A stretch of DNA of 64,000 nucleotides from Alphaproteobacteria bacterium (GTDB lineage Bacteria; Myxococcota_A; UBA796; GCA-2862545), in assembly GCA_020632925.1 (NCBI GenBank), contig JACKER010000013.1, forward strand, positions 62,001 to 126,000. The letters run 5' to 3'. Both the position numbers and the translations under genes were made by a program. Below the pieces are notes generated by a model. It searched no databases. It saw only the letters and a list, made by a program, of their open reading frames with translations, and was not told where the DNA came from. This document shows, in pieces, positions 16,854 through 25,686 of this stretch (the first letter of the stretch is position 1; the number at the start of each line of letters is the position of its first letter).

Positions 16854-19465
16854 GACTCCTCCACGTGCTTGCGTGCGAACACACCGGAGCCGCGCAGCAC
16901 CAGTCGCTCGAAGGCGAAGGCGGCGGCGATCAACGCGACGGCGAGCGCCGCGAGCGAGCCGACCCGCAGGAACCCGGAGAGGTCCCACAGGTCGACGAGG
17001 AACACCTTGAGCGTGGCGAGCAGCACGAAGCAGAACCCGAGTAGTCGCACCGCCCGCGAGTCGCGCCACAGGCCCCCGCCCAGGATGGCGAGCCCATAGC
17101 CGGCCCAGGCCGCCGACCGGACCATGCTCTGCAGCCGGTCGCCCGCGAACAGGTCGAGCTCGAGCGGCCCGCCGCGCTGGAACGCGTGGCTCACCTCGAC
17201 GTTGACCAGCCCGAAGCCGACCAGCAGCGCCGCGATGCCCACCGGGAGCTTCGCGAGGTGCCAGGGGTCGCGCTCGTCGGTCGGCAGGGACCACGCGACG
17301 TAGCCGATGCAGAGCGCGGGGAGGCCCCAGCTGTACAGGGTCCAGTTCAGCAGCACCCAACCGTCGGCGCGGCCCCAGGACAGCGCCCACGGGTTCACGA
17401 GCAGGCGGACGGAGACCGCGGCGACCAGCAGCAGGCTCGCACCCCGGATCAGCGGGTGGCGCATCAGGTCGCGCCCGAGCCAGGCCAGCGCCGCCGCCTC
17501 GAGCCCCCAGCCGACGGTCAGCCAGCGCTCGCGGAGCTGCAGGGGCACCGCGGCGGTCACGCCGAGGAGCACGATCAGCGTGAAGACCGCCACCACCACG
17601 TCGTCGCGCCCGAGCCGCGCGCGGCGGGTGATCGACACCGCGGACACGAGCGTGGCGCCGGCCAGGAGGAGGGGCAGCGCGCCGATCAGGCCGTCCCCGA
17701 GGTCCAGCTCCCACGCCCGGTAGAGCAGCGGGAAGGCCGCGAGACCCGCGAGCGAGGACACGAGCCAGGCCACCCGGCGGTCGCTGTCGACCCGGACGCG
17801 GGCGGCCCCCTGCCCGAGGGCGGCGAGCGCGATCAGGGCGGGACCGACGGTGTACCGCACGGGCTCGTCGGCGAGCGCCGCCACCGACGCCACCTCGATC
17901 GCGGTCGCCCCGAACAGCCCGGCGGCCCACACCCAGCCCCAGCGGGTCGAGCGGTGAGCGGTCGCGAGCAACCCGAGCAGGACGAGCAGCGGCGCGGCGA
18001 GCCAGGCCCCCTCGAGGCTCTCGGTCGTCCCCGGCAGGGCGAGCGCGGCGCCGAGCAGGCCTGCCATCGCCATCACGCGGGCGTACGTCGGGCGGCCCCA
18101 GGCGATCGCCATCCCGACGGCTGCCGGACCTGCCGCGGTGAGCAGCAGCCAGCCGGGCTGGGCCTGGTCGCTGCCCACCCAGGGCGTCGTCGCGGCGACC
18201 GCGAGCGCGGTGGAGAGCAGGCCGATGGGGAAGACGTGGTGCAGCTCGTCGAAGCGGCGGCTCGGGGCGGCGACCAGGGCGAGGATCGCGAGCACCGCGC
18301 CGGCGACCAGCGGCTGCGCGAAGAGCGCCTCCCGCGCCACCGACAGGCCGCTGCGCGGGTCGACGAAGTGGCTGTCGACGGGGCCCAGCCAGGGCACGGT
18401 CACCGCGATCAGCGCGGCGACGCCGAAGAGCGCGGCACCGCGGACCCACGGGCGGCGGGTCGCGGAGATCGCGGCGAACGGCGTGATCAGGGCGAGGCTG
18501 CCGAAGAGCGCGGCGGGCACCTGGTCCGCGGCGTACCACTCGCTCGCCCAGCCGGCGTGCAGCCCGGCGGCACCCAGCGCGGCGGCGACCACGACCTCCG
18601 CCCACCCGCGGCGCACCGCGGCCGCCACCATGCCCGCAGCGAGCAGGGCGAGGTAGGCGAAGAGCGAGTAGGGGCGGTTCTCGCCGGTGGACACGAGGAT
18701 CGGGGTCAGCAGCCCGCCGACGAGCGCGAGCCAGGCGACGAAGCGGTCGTTGGTGCGCCAGGCGCGGAAGGTGCCGACGACGGTCACCGCGATCATGGCC
18801 AGCGAGGCGATCGTGTTGCCGAACAGGTGGTAGAGGCCCGAGCCCGCCCAGGCCGCGCCATAGAGCGTGCCGATGCCGGCGCCGGCGAGCGCCGAGCCCG
18901 CGCGGGGCCAGCGCCGACCGAGCACCGCGCCCGCGACCCACAGGCCCATGCCCCCCGCGAAGGCGCCGCTGACCCGCGCGACGGGGCCGATCCATCCTCG
19001 CTCGACGACGGCCACCAGCCCGAAGAGGGCGGCGAGCACGGCCGCCAGCCCACCGAGACCCGCGGCGATCCACACGACGACCCGCTCGGGCGCGAGGTGC
19101 GGGAGCTTCGGGAGTTCGATGGGCGCGGGGCGGGGTGCGAGCGCCTCGCCGACGGGGATCTCCTCGCGGACGGGCGCGGGCTCCACGGTGTCGTCGGGCT
19201 CCGGGAGCTCGGGGGACTCGGTCTCCTCGGAAGGGCGCTCGAACGCGGGAACTGGGGCGGGAGCGGGAGCGGGAGCGGGAGCGGGAGCGGGAGCGGGAGC
19301 GGACAGCTGGAGCTTGAGGACGTCCACCGTGTGCTGGACGTCCTTGAGCTCGCGACGCGTGCGCGTGAGCTGGGTCCGCGTCTCCGTCAGCATGAGGAAG
19401 AGCAGGCCCATCGGTACGGCCACCAGGGACCCGATCCCACACAGGATCGCGAACACCTCGTCCAC
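16850..19465 (-). CDS. DUF2339 polytopic membrane protein
   Basis: An 871-residue integral membrane protein. An N-terminal helix (VFAILCGIGSLVAVPMGLLFLML) and a short coiled coil (RTQLTRTRRELKDVQHTVDVL) precede a proline-rich linker that includes (AP)7 and an acidic segment. More than twenty hydrophobic helices follow to the C-terminus. The composition and pairing with DUF3999 are diagnostic of DUF2339, whose function is unknown. The start is GTG at 19465 with GGGAGGA upstream; an ATG at 19492 has a poorer ribosome site. The AP linker is encoded by a hexanucleotide repeat (19258-19302). Confidence 0.88.
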   Translation of the reverse strand: MDEVFAILCGIGSLVAVPMGLLFLMLTETRTQLTRTRRELKDVQHTVDVLKLQLSAPAPAPAPAPAPAPAPVPAFERPSEETESPELPEPDDTVEPAPVREEIPVGEALAPRPAPIELPKLPHLAPERVVVWIAAGLGGLAAVLAALFGLVAVVERGWIGPVARVSGAFAGGMGLWVAGAVLGRRWPRAGSALAGAGIGTLYGAAWAGSGLYHLFGNTIASLAMIAVTVVGTFRAWRTNDRFVAWLALVGGLLTPILVSTGENRPYSLFAYLALLAAGMVAAAVRRGWAEVVVAAALGAAGLHAGWASEWYAADQVPAALFGSLALITPFAAISATRRPWVRGAALFGVAALIAVTVPWLGPVDSHFVDPRSGLSVAREALFAQPLVAGAVLAILALVAAPSRRFDELHHVFPIGLLSTALAVAATTPWVGSDQAQPGWLLLTAAGPAAVGMAIAWGRPTYARVMAMAGLLGAALALPGTTESLEGAWLAAPLLVLLGLLATAHRSTRWGWVWAAGLFGATAIEVASVAALADEPVRYTVGPALIALAALGQGAARVRVDSDRRVAWLVSSLAGLAAFPLLYRAWELDLGDGLIGALPLLLAGATLVSAVSITRRARLGRDDVVVAVFTLIVLLGVTAAVPLQLRERWLTVGWGLEAAALAWLGRDLMRHPLIRGASLLLVAAVSVRLLVNPWALSWGRADGWVLLNWTLYSWGLPALCIGYVAWSLPTDERDPWHLAKLPVGIAALLVGFGLVNVEVSHAFQRGGPLELDLFAGDRLQSMVRSAAWAGYGLAILGGGLWRDSRAVRLLGFCFVLLATLKVFLVDLWDLSGFLRVGSLAALAVALIAAAFAFERLVLRGSGVFARKHVEES
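19258..19302 (+). repeat. Hexanucleotide tandem repeat (CGGGAG)n
   Basis: Seven uninterrupted CGGGAG units plus a partial one, read on the minus strand as Ala-Pro codons of the DUF2339 linker. The same hexanucleotide recurs twice, in opposite orientations, at 53022-53053 and 53145-53171. In coding sequence its length can change without shifting frame. Confidence 0.9.
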
Positions 19466-19717
19466 CGGTCCTCCCGCGGTTGGAGGGAGCATGCCTCGTT
19501 CGGCGGGGACGTCGCGACGGCGCGGTGTGAATCCTGGGTGAATCGGGCCCATGGCGTGAAGATCCCGTACGTGCTTCGTCCCGCCCCCGCGCTCGCAGTT
19601 GCCCTTGCCGTGTTGGCGTGCAGCCCGACCGATGGGCGGTGGTCCTCCGTTTGCGGAAGTTCTCCGAGGAGTTACGCGAGGCCACCCCCGCTGCCGTGCA
19701 GCAGAGTCGGAGACCGC

Positions 19718-21376
19718 ATGCCCCGCTCGTCCGCCTTCCGTGACCTCCAGCGCGCCGTTGCCATCGCCCGGTTCGCCGACCGCAACGGTCTGCCCACCCG
19801 TGAGGCTGTGCAGCGCTTCCAGGCGCGGCTCGTCGAGCGTCACCAGGTCCGGCTGGCCTCCCCGAGCCGTCGCGACGTCCTCAAGGGCCTCGGCTCCGCG
19901 GCGGGTCTGGTGGGCATGGGCGCGGCGTTCGCGCCTGGGCGGGCCGTCGCCGCGCGCCCGGACGGCCAGAACGCCGAGGTCGCCATCGTCGGCTCGGGCA
20001 TGGCCGGCCTCTCCTGCGCCTACACCCTGCAGAAGTCCGGGGTGTACGCCACCGTCTACGACGCCACCACCCGCCCCGGCGGCCGCGTCCGCAGCTACGG
20101 CGGCGCCTTCGGGGGCACGATGTTCCCGAGCCAGGTGGCGGAGCTCGGCGGCGAGCTCATCGACACCGGCCACACCACGATGCGTGGCTACGCGACCGAG
20201 TTCCGCCTCGATCTCGAGGACTACGGCAAGGTCCCCGGCGAGGTGCTGTGGTACCTCGGTGGCGGGCTGGTCGGCGAGGAGGCGGTCGTCGACGAGTTCC
20301 GTGCGTTCAATGCCGCGATGAACGACGACCTCAAGCTGCTCTCGCCGCCGACGGCCACCTCGTTCACCGACGACGACGAGACCTTCGACTACACCACGCT
20401 CGCCGAGTACCTCCAGACGCGCGGCGCCGGCGACACCCTGTACGCCGCCATCGACGCCGCCTATCGCGGGGAGTACGGCCTCGAGATCGACCAGCAGAGC
20501 TGTCTGAACTTCCTGCTGTTCATCCACCAGGACAAGCGCTCCCAGTTCGCCGAGTTCGGCCAGTTCAGCGACGAGCGCTTCCACGTCGTCGGTGGCAACC
20601 AGCAGATCCCGGACGCCATCGCGTCCCGGCTGCAGGGCCAGCTCGAGCTCGGCGCCTGGCTGCTGCGGGTCGCGAAGACCGCGAGCGGCCGCTACGAGCT
20701 GACCTTCCAGCAGGACGGCGGCGGCACCTTCACCCGCAGCGCCGACATGGTCGTGCTCGCCACTCCGTTCTCCACGCTGCGCAACGTCGATCTCGACGCC
20801 AGCCTGGGCCTGCCCGACTGGAAGACGTACGCGATCGACAACCTGGTCTACGGCGCGAACGCCAAGACGATGATCGGCTTCCAGGGCGAGGCCTGGGCGG
20901 CCTACGGCTGCAACGGCTCGGTCTACGCGGAGCTCGCCGACTGCACCAACACCTGGCAGACCAGCCGGGCCATGGCCACCGCCACCGAGGCCATCCTCAC
21001 CGACTACGCGGGCGGGGATCGTAGCAGCTCGCTGTCGCAGGCCGGGCTCCAGTCCCAGGTGGCCGCGTTCCTGGCCGACCTCGACCGGGTGATGCCCGGC
21101 ATCTCGGCGCAGGTCCGCCGCAACGGCACGGACGTGGCCGCGGTCCTCCAGCACTGGCCCACCGAGCCCACGCACCTCGGCAGCTACACCTGCAACCATC
21201 CCGGCTACTTCACCACCATCTGCGAGAACGAGGGCCGCCCGGTCGGCAACCTGTTCTTCGCCGGTGAGCACGCCGACAGCTTCTACGCCTGGCAGGGCTT
21301 CATGGAGGGTGCGGCCAACTCGGGGATCGCCGCGGCGTCCGAGATCCTCTCGGTGCTCCGCAGCCCCAAGTACTGA
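19718..21376 (+). CDS. Tat-exported FAD-dependent amine oxidase
   Basis: A 552-residue flavoprotein. After a leader of about 48 residues comes a twin-arginine signal, SRRDVLKGLGSAAGLVGMG, then an FAD-binding fold: AEVAIVGSGMAGLSCAYTLQ (GxGxxG) and TTRPGGRVRSY. It ends in the flavin-contact motif NLFFAGEHADSFYAWQGFMEGAANSG. This is the flavin monoamine-oxidase layout, probably oxidising an amine in the periplasm. The start is ATG at 19718. The frame is open for a long way upstream but only as a GC artefact. It converges on the thioesterase gene with 13 bp between stops. Confidence 0.9.
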   Translation: MPRSSAFRDLQRAVAIARFADRNGLPTREAVQRFQARLVERHQVRLASPSRRDVLKGLGSAAGLVGMGAAFAPGRAVAARPDGQNAEVAIVGSGMAGLSCAYTLQKSGVYATVYDATTRPGGRVRSYGGAFGGTMFPSQVAELGGELIDTGHTTMRGYATEFRLDLEDYGKVPGEVLWYLGGGLVGEEAVVDEFRAFNAAMNDDLKLLSPPTATSFTDDDETFDYTTLAEYLQTRGAGDTLYAAIDAAYRGEYGLEIDQQSCLNFLLFIHQDKRSQFAEFGQFSDERFHVVGGNQQIPDAIASRLQGQLELGAWLLRVAKTASGRYELTFQQDGGGTFTRSADMVVLATPFSTLRNVDLDASLGLPDWKTYAIDNLVYGANAKTMIGFQGEAWAAYGCNGSVYAELADCTNTWQTSRAMATATEAILTDYAGGDRSSSLSQAGLQSQVAAFLADLDRVMPGISAQVRRNGTDVAAVLQHWPTEPTHLGSYTCNHPGYFTTICENEGRPVGNLFFAGEHADSFYAWQGFMEGAANSGIAAASEILSVLRSPKY

Positions 21377-21389
21377 GCGGGCGGGCCGC

Positions 21390-21779
21390 TCACCCCGCGT
21401 CGAGCACGTGGCGGTCGAGAACGAACGCGGTCATCGTGCCCGTGAGCACGACCGTGTCGCCGACGGCCGCGCGGACCTCGACCTTGCGCTTGCGGCCGCC
21501 CTCCTCGATCACCGTGGCCGTCGCGTCCACGGTCTGCCCCACGCGCACCGGGGCCACGAACCGCAGCTCGGCCGCACCCAGCACCACGTTCGGATCGTTC
21601 ACCGCCAGCATGGCGGCGTAGTCCGCGAGCCCGAACACGAAGCCCCCGTGGCACAGCCCACGGTCGTCGGCCGCCATCGCGGATGTGGTCACCAGGCGCG
21701 CCGAGGCCGTCCCTGGTCCGAGCGCGGTCGGCCGTCCCACCCAGTCCGGGTCGATCGCCAGGTGCGTCCTGCTCTCCAC
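21390..21779 (-). CDS. Hot-dog fold thioesterase (PaaI/4HBT-like)
   Basis: A 129-residue single hot-dog domain: MAADDRGLCHGGFVFGLADYAAMLAVNDPN (central helix with HGG), AELRFVAPVRVGQTVDATATVIEEGGRKRKVEVRA, VLTGTMTAFVLD. It likely hydrolyses an acyl-CoA. The start chosen is GTG at 21779, five bases after GGGGAGGG. Two ATGs further upstream (21833, 21845) lack good ribosome sites and would overlap the divergent gene. A 52-bp space to the divergent phosphoesterase start serves as the shared promoter region. Confidence 0.85.
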   Translation of the reverse strand: MESRTHLAIDPDWVGRPTALGPGTASARLVTTSAMAADDRGLCHGGFVFGLADYAAMLAVNDPNVVLGAAELRFVAPVRVGQTVDATATVIEEGGRKRKVEVRAAVGDTVVLTGTMTAFVLDRHVLDAG

Positions 21780-21831
21780 GATGCCCTCCCCGTCGTCGCG
21801 GTCGGTTACCCTGGCGCCTCGGAGGTCCGCC

Positions 21832-23199
21832 ATGCGACGGCTCATCCTACCCAGGCGTCAGGTGTTGGGGGGGCTCGGCGCTGCCGCCGGGCTGGCGGCG
21901 TGCGGGCAGCCGTCGGGGGAGCGGCGCGAGGCCGGACGCATCGGGACCGTCGTGCTGTGCATGATGGAGAACCGCAGCTTCGACCACGTGTTCGGCTCGC
22001 TCTCCCTGCTCGAGGGGCGCGATGAGGTCGACGGCCTGGTCGACGGGATGACGAACCCGGACGTGGACGGGAACCCGGTCGGCATCGAGCGCATCGGCGA
22101 GATGTGCACCGAGCCGGACCCGCCGCACGGGTGGGACAGCAGCCGCACCCAGTTCGACGGCGGCACCAACCAGGGCTTCGTGCGGGCCTACCAGGAGTCC
22201 CGCGGGCTCGGCTCCCCCGTCCAGAACCCCATGAGCTACCTCACGCGCGCCGAGCAGCCGATCAGCTACGCGCTGGCCGATGGCTCGACGCTGTACCAGC
22301 GCTGGTTCTCTGCGGTGCTCACGTCGACCTGGCCGAACCGCATCTACTTCCACGCGTCGCAGTCGCAGGGGCAGAGCAGCAACGACCTGCCGGGCGGGCC
22401 CTTCTCCTGCCGCACGATCTGGGACCAGCTCACGGAGGCTGGGATCGACTGGGCCTACTACTTCACCGACCTGCCCACGCTCGCGCTGTTCGGGCGACCG
22501 GAGTGGGCGGGGCACCTCTTCCTCATCGACCAGTTCTACCGGGACGCGGAGGCGGGCGCGCTCCCGTCGGTGGTCTGCGTCGACCCGGGCGCGAACTACA
22601 ACGACGACCACCCGCCCCACCACCCGCTGCTCGGCCAGATGTTCCTCGGCTCGATCTACGCGGCGCTCGCGGCCTCGCCCCAGTGGGGAGAGAGCCTGTT
22701 CCTGTACACCTACGACGAGGCCGGGGGCTTTCACGACCACGTGCCGCCGGGGACGGCCCCCGACGATCTGGCGGACCAGGGCTTCGACCAGCTCGGGTTC
22801 CGCGTGCCGGCGATCATGACCGGGCCCTTCGTTCGGCCGGGCGTGAGCGATCTGGTGTGCGAGCACTCCGCCGCGCTGACGCTGATCCAGAACCTGTTCG
22901 GCATCGACGAGCGGCTCACGGCGCGGAACGCGGCGGCGGCGGACCTGCGCGAGGCGATCGACTGGCTGGCGGTCGCGGAGAACCGGCCGGCGGACCCGAT
23001 CCCGTTGCCGGCGATCGAGCGCTCCGCGGCGGAGGTCGAGGAGGAGTGCCGCCGGGCGGGGCACCACGTCGGTCAGCCCGAGCTGCAGGCCTTCGTGCGC
23101 GAGCGCTTCCCGCACCTCGACCACACGCGCGACCTGCCGCGGACGGCCCGCCAGCTCTGGCGTCGCGCGGAGGAGCTGGGGTTGTGGATTCCGGTCTAG
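21832..23199 (+). CDS. Tat-lipoprotein phosphoesterase (phospholipase C / acid phosphatase family)
   Basis: A 455-residue enzyme. RRQVLGGLGAAAGLAACGQ is a twin-arginine signal ending in a lipobox (LAAC), so it is a Tat-exported lipoprotein. The catalytic domain carries the phosphoesterase-family start VVLCMMENRSFDHVFGSL (E-N-R-S-F-D-H). It also has DPGANYNDDHPPHHPLLG, LYTYDEAGGFHDHVPPG and FRVPAIMTGPFVRPG. These match bacterial phospholipase C/acid phosphatases acting on phosphoesters outside the cytoplasm. The start ATG at 21832 follows GGAGGT. Its 3' end overlaps the transporter gene by 16 bp. Confidence 0.92.
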   Translation: MRRLILPRRQVLGGLGAAAGLAACGQPSGERREAGRIGTVVLCMMENRSFDHVFGSLSLLEGRDEVDGLVDGMTNPDVDGNPVGIERIGEMCTEPDPPHGWDSSRTQFDGGTNQGFVRAYQESRGLGSPVQNPMSYLTRAEQPISYALADGSTLYQRWFSAVLTSTWPNRIYFHASQSQGQSSNDLPGGPFSCRTIWDQLTEAGIDWAYYFTDLPTLALFGRPEWAGHLFLIDQFYRDAEAGALPSVVCVDPGANYNDDHPPHHPLLGQMFLGSIYAALAASPQWGESLFLYTYDEAGGFHDHVPPGTAPDDLADQGFDQLGFRVPAIMTGPFVRPGVSDLVCEHSAALTLIQNLFGIDERLTARNAAAADLREAIDWLAVAENRPADPIPLPAIERSAAEVEEECRRAGHHVGQPELQAFVRERFPHLDHTRDLPRTARQLWRRAEELGLWIPV

Positions 23200-24662
23200 G
23201 GGAGCGACTGGCGGGCTGGGCGGAGGCGTTCGACCGGCTGCAGGAGAGCGCGCGCTGGCGGTGGGGCGGGAGCCTCGCGGGCGCGCTGCTGGTCTCGCCC
23301 TTCTTCTTCACCACGCCACCCGAGGGGCTGCAGCCGGTGGCCTGGCGCTGCGCGGGCGTGGCCGCGTGGATGGCCTTCGCGTGGGTGCTCGGGACGCTGC
23401 CCACCGCGGTCACGGCGCTCGTGCCCCTGTTCGCGTTCCCGCTGCTCGGCATCCGCACGATCCGCGAGACGGCCACGGCCTACGCCGATCCGCTCCTGTT
23501 CCTGCTGGTGGGCGGGTTCTTCCTGGGGCACGCCATGTAGCGGGTGGGCCTGTACGAGTGCCTGGTGTCGCTGTTGCTGCGACCCGGGTGGACGCGGACC
23601 TCGCCGCGGCGCGTGCTGCTGGCCACGATGATCGCGGCGGCGACGATGTCGACCTTCGTGTCGAACACGGCGACCGTGGTGATGCTGCTGCCGCTGACCA
23701 CGCTGCTCGCGGACCGCGTGGGGACGCCCCGATCGCGCAGCGCCTTCGGGCTCGGGTTGTCCTTCGCGGCCTCGATCGGCGGCGTGGCGACGCCCATCGG
23801 GACGTTCCCCAACGCCGTGCTGGTGAAGATGGCGTCCGAGCAGGTCGGGCGCGAGGTCTCCTTCGCGAGCTGGATGCTCGTGGGCGTCCCGTTCGTGGTG
23901 CTCGCGGTGCCGATCGCGTGGTTCATCGTGGGGCGCTGGTTGCTGCCGGCGCGTGGGGAGCCGGTGCGACCGCTGCCGACGCCCGCGTGGCGGCCCGGGG
24001 AGGCCAGCGTGCTCGCGGTGCTCGGGCTCGGCGTGCTGGGCTGGGTGTTCCGTCGGCCGATCGATCTCGGGATCGTGCGGATCACGGGGTGGTCCGAGGC
24101 CCTCGGGATGGGCAAGGCCGTCGACGACGCCTGGGTCGCGCTGGGGGTGGCGATCCTGCTGTTCCTGCTGCCCGCGGGCGACCGGCCGCTGATCACGTTC
24201 CGCGAGGCGGAGCGCCAGATGCCCTGGGGCGTGATCTTCCTGCTCGGGGGTGGCTTCGCGCTGGCGGAGGGGCTCGAGAGCACGGGCTTGTCGACGTGGT
24301 TGGCGGGTCCGGTCGCGTCGATGGCGGACTGGCCCGCGCCCCTGCTGATCGCCACGGTCTGCCTGCTGGTGACGGGCTTGTCCGAGCTCACGAGCAACAC
24401 CGCCACCACCCAGATGGTGCTGCCCCTGCTCGCGGCGGGCGCCATCGCTGCCGGGGTCGACCCGCTCACGTGGATGGTGCCGGCCACGATCGCCGCGAGC
24501 TGCGGCTTCATGATGCCGATCAGCACGCCGCCGAACGCCATCGTCGCCGAGGGGCTGCACATCCCGCCGCGCGACATGGCGACGACCGGGCTGCTGCTCG
24601 ACGTAGCGCTGGTCGTGCTCGCGACAGTGGTGGGGTTGGTGTTGGTGCCGCTGGTGCTCTGA
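23184..24662 (+). pseudogene. SLC13/DASS-type anion:sodium symporter interrupted by in-frame TAG
   Basis: A polytopic membrane transporter of the divalent anion:Na+ symporter family. Signatures are PLLFLLVGGFFLGHAM before the break, then TFVSNTATVVMLLPL, ASIGGVATPIGTFPNAV, PWGVIFLLGGGFALAEGL, ELTSNTATTQMVLPLL and CGFMMPISTPPNAIV, with the paired SNTAT Na+/substrate motifs. The start GTG at 23184 overlaps the phosphoesterase gene. At 23538-23540 the frame reads HAM-TAG-RVGLYE. The same frame then continues for 374 codons with full family similarity, so one CAG (Gln)-to-TAG change is the simplest explanation. It could be a real loss, a sequencing error or suppressed; a GTG just after the stop could restart the C-terminal part. 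Convergent with dusA, stops abutting (TGATCA). Confidence 0.85.
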
Positions 24663-25622
24663 TCAGCGTGCCGCGACGGCCGCCCGCGCCTCGCCGAGAT
24701 CCTCGCGCTCCGACAGCGTCCGCCGCCAGACGGCTGCGCCGGGGACGCCGGCGTAGAGCGAGGAGAGGTGCCGCAGGACCCACCGGGGCCGGAAGCTCGG
24801 GTCGGCGTGGACCTGCCGCTCGACGTAGGCCTGCGCCTGCTCGGCGATGGCCTCGCGCGTGGGCGGCTCGGTGGTCTCCCCGAAGATCAGGCGGTCCGCG
24901 TCGGCGAGCAGCATCGGCCGCTCGATCACGCCGCGGCCGATCATGACGGCGTCGACGTGACGCAGGTGGTCGAGGCTCTCCTCGAGCGTCTTGATCCCGC
25001 CGTTGATCTCGATCTGGAGCTCGGGGAAGTCGACCTTCAGCCGGTGGACGTCGGCGTGCCGCAGCGGCGGGATCTCGCGGTTCTGCTTCGGCGACAGCCC
25101 GCCGAGGATCGCCTTGCGCGCGTGCACCACGAAGCGATCGGCCCCCGAGGGCGCCACGATCTCCACGAAGCGGACGAGGTCCTCGTAGGCGTCGGCCTCG
25201 TCCACGCCGATCCGGTGCTTCACCGTGACGGGGATCGAGACCGCCGCCCGCATCGCGGCCACGCCGTCCGCGACCTTCTCCGGGGTGCGCATCAGCACCG
25301 CGCCGAACGCCCCGCTGCGCACGCGGTCCGACGGGCAGCCCACGTTCAGGTCGACCTCGTCGTACCCCATGTCTTCCGCGATCCGGGCGCACTCCGCCAG
25401 CGCCACCGGATCGTCGCCGCCGAGCTGGAGCGCGAGCGGGCGCTCGGAGGGATCGAAGCCCAGGAGCTTCTCGCGGTCGCCGTGGCGGATCGCATGCGTC
25501 ACCACCATCTCGGTGTAGAGCAGGGTCCGGCGCGAGATCCGGCGCAGGATCCACCGCAGGTGGCGATCGGTGTGGTCCATCATCGGCGCGACGGACAGCA
25601 GCGGTGAGGGCGCGCGAGGCAT
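24663..25622 (-). CDS. dusA: tRNA-dihydrouridine synthase A
   Basis: An FMN-dependent, NADPH-using enzyme reducing uridines in the tRNA D-loop. The 319-residue protein starts with the DusA hallmark SVAPMMDHTDRHLRWILRRISRRTLLYTEMV. It has QLGGDDPVALAECARIAEDMGYDEVDLNVGCPSDRV (catalytic Cys in NVGCPS), VTVKHRIGVD, FVVHARKAILGGLSPKQNREIPPL and EINGGIKT. Length and motifs fit DusA rather than DusB/C. The start is ATG at 25622 after GGAG; a longer frame would run over the divergent gene. It converges on the SLC13 gene with no spacer. Confidence 0.95.
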   Translation of the reverse strand: MPRAPSPLLSVAPMMDHTDRHLRWILRRISRRTLLYTEMVVTHAIRHGDREKLLGFDPSERPLALQLGGDDPVALAECARIAEDMGYDEVDLNVGCPSDRVRSGAFGAVLMRTPEKVADGVAAMRAAVSIPVTVKHRIGVDEADAYEDLVRFVEIVAPSGADRFVVHARKAILGGLSPKQNREIPPLRHADVHRLKVDFPELQIEINGGIKTLEESLDHLRHVDAVMIGRGVIERPMLLADADRLIFGETTEPPTREAIAEQAQAYVERQVHADPSFRPRWVLRHLSSLYAGVPGAAVWRRTLSEREDLGEARAAVAAR

Positions 25623-25686
25623 GCTCTCCAGGTAGCGGGTCACGGAGTCGAGGACGATGTCGAGCACGACGGACGAGCGGAGGCGC

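Noticed and set aside
19557..19717. In-frame GTG upstream of the amine oxidase giving a lipoprotein-like leader (VKIPYVLRPAPALAVALAVLACSPTDG)
   Set aside because: It would place a lipobox before the clear twin-arginine signal. It has no ribosome site, and the sequence between is Ser/Pro/Arg-rich noise. The ATG at 19718 is preferred, though a decayed small lipoprotein gene cannot be excluded.
17186..21376. A 1396-codon open frame on the plus strand running into the amine oxidase
   Set aside because: Only its last 552 codons (from ATG 19718) look like a protein. The rest is opposite the DUF2339 gene with the Arg/Gly/Pro/Ala composition typical of GC-rich antisense frames.
21831..21834. Divergent ATG codons sharing CATG (thioesterase start at 21833 and phosphoesterase start at 21832)
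   Set aside because: The thioesterase has a much better start at GTG 21779 with GGGGAGGG upstream. The shared CATG is probably coincidence.
23261..24946. A 561-codon plus-strand frame over the SLC13 region without a stop
   Set aside because: Composition is Arg/Gly/Ala noise, whereas the other frame has all transporter motifs on both sides of the TAG. A programmed frameshift around the stop is therefore not supported.
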